Shown one piece after another: positions 63,838 to 64,000 of a DNA stretch of 64,000 nt. Within the stretch, counting starts at the first letter, position 1. The number at the start of each line of letters is the position of its first letter. This DNA comes from Coremacera marginata (taxonomy: Eukaryota; Arthropoda; Insecta; Diptera; Sciomyzidae). The stretch lies in NCBI GenBank assembly GCA_914767935.1, contig OU612043.1:117337690-117401689 (forward strand). Reading direction: 5' to 3'. The translations under genes were made by a program, and so were the position numbers. The notes under the pieces are model-generated. The model did no database searches. It worked only from the letters and a program-made list of their open reading frames with translations, and had not been told where the DNA came from.

Positions 63838-63871
<34 letters not shown>

Positions 63872-64000
63872 GATATTTATTTGCAAGGTTTTAATTTTTT
63901 AGCAAAACATTGCGCTCCAGTGCTCAAAAGAGAGCTTTGAAGGAGCATACTACATTGGCATGTTAGAATTCCACGTTAATAGCTAATATTTACAATGCTT
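63801..64000. other. Window end, no supported gene
   Basis: T-rich run at 63846-63869 and AT-rich flank upstream of the P-like gene. Inverted ends of the P-like element could lie here or beyond, but I cannot identify them. Confidence 0.5.

Overview
The window is a stretch of animal (dipteran insect) genome built almost entirely of transposable elements (TEs), most of them broken and many nested inside each other. The mariner, errantivirus-type gypsy, P-like and copia remnants, the RTE- and jockey/CR1-type LINEs, and a tRNA-derived SINE whose body I associate with tephritid fruit flies together point to a fly, most likely a tephritid. That species-level call is inference. I see no ordinary single-copy gene with a complete reading frame, no rRNA, no functional tRNA and no CRISPR array. 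The only host-gene-like piece is a short membrane-protein exon, present twice.

Layout. 0.9-1.7 kb: 3' end of a LINE. 2.3-4.7 kb and 30.5-33.3 kb: two direct copies of one ~1.7 kb unit carrying the membrane-protein exon on the minus strand. Copy A holds a 5'-inverted RTE copy and copy B holds a solo LTR, so each copy supplies the empty site for the other's insertion. 4.7-8.7 kb: a DNA element with ~94 bp terminal inverted repeats (TIRs) and a decayed gene of a widespread uncharacterised arthropod family, split by a full-length mariner. 9.7-12.7 kb: a copia remnant split by a solo LTR. 12.7-16.8 kb: a DNA element with ~470 bp TIRs and a decayed intron-bearing transposase-like gene. 16.8-30.3 kb: a degenerate gypsy-type element (+) interrupted by a BEL/Pao-type PHD-finger fragment and a minus-strand LINE. 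33.4-40.7 kb: 5' end of another gypsy-type element holding two LINEs. 40.7-43.6 kb: an inverted copy of the leader and gag region of the 16.8 kb element.

43.7-44.0 kb: a transposase fragment. 44.0-51.8 kb: a nearly intact gypsy/errantivirus (minus strand) with LTRs differing at about two bases, open gag and pol joined by a canonical slippery heptamer, and an env broken by one frame change. 51.8-61.3 kb: a repeat element with a ~260 bp minisatellite, interrupted by a SINE and by a second young LTR element (53.9-59.6 kb) of CsRn1/Kabuki type. 61.3-62.2 kb: a multi-exon Myb/SANT-like gene remnant. 62.4-63.8 kb: a THAP/P-element-like transposase remnant on the minus strand.

The genes do not form a pathway; they are the gag, pol, env, transposase and LINE ORFs of individual TEs. 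The density, nesting and two-way orientation of old copies, with a few young insertions on top, look like pericentromeric heterochromatin or a piRNA-cluster-like TE trap (inference). Coordinates of element edges are exact where a target-site duplication or LTR edge is stated, otherwise good to about 10-50 bp.
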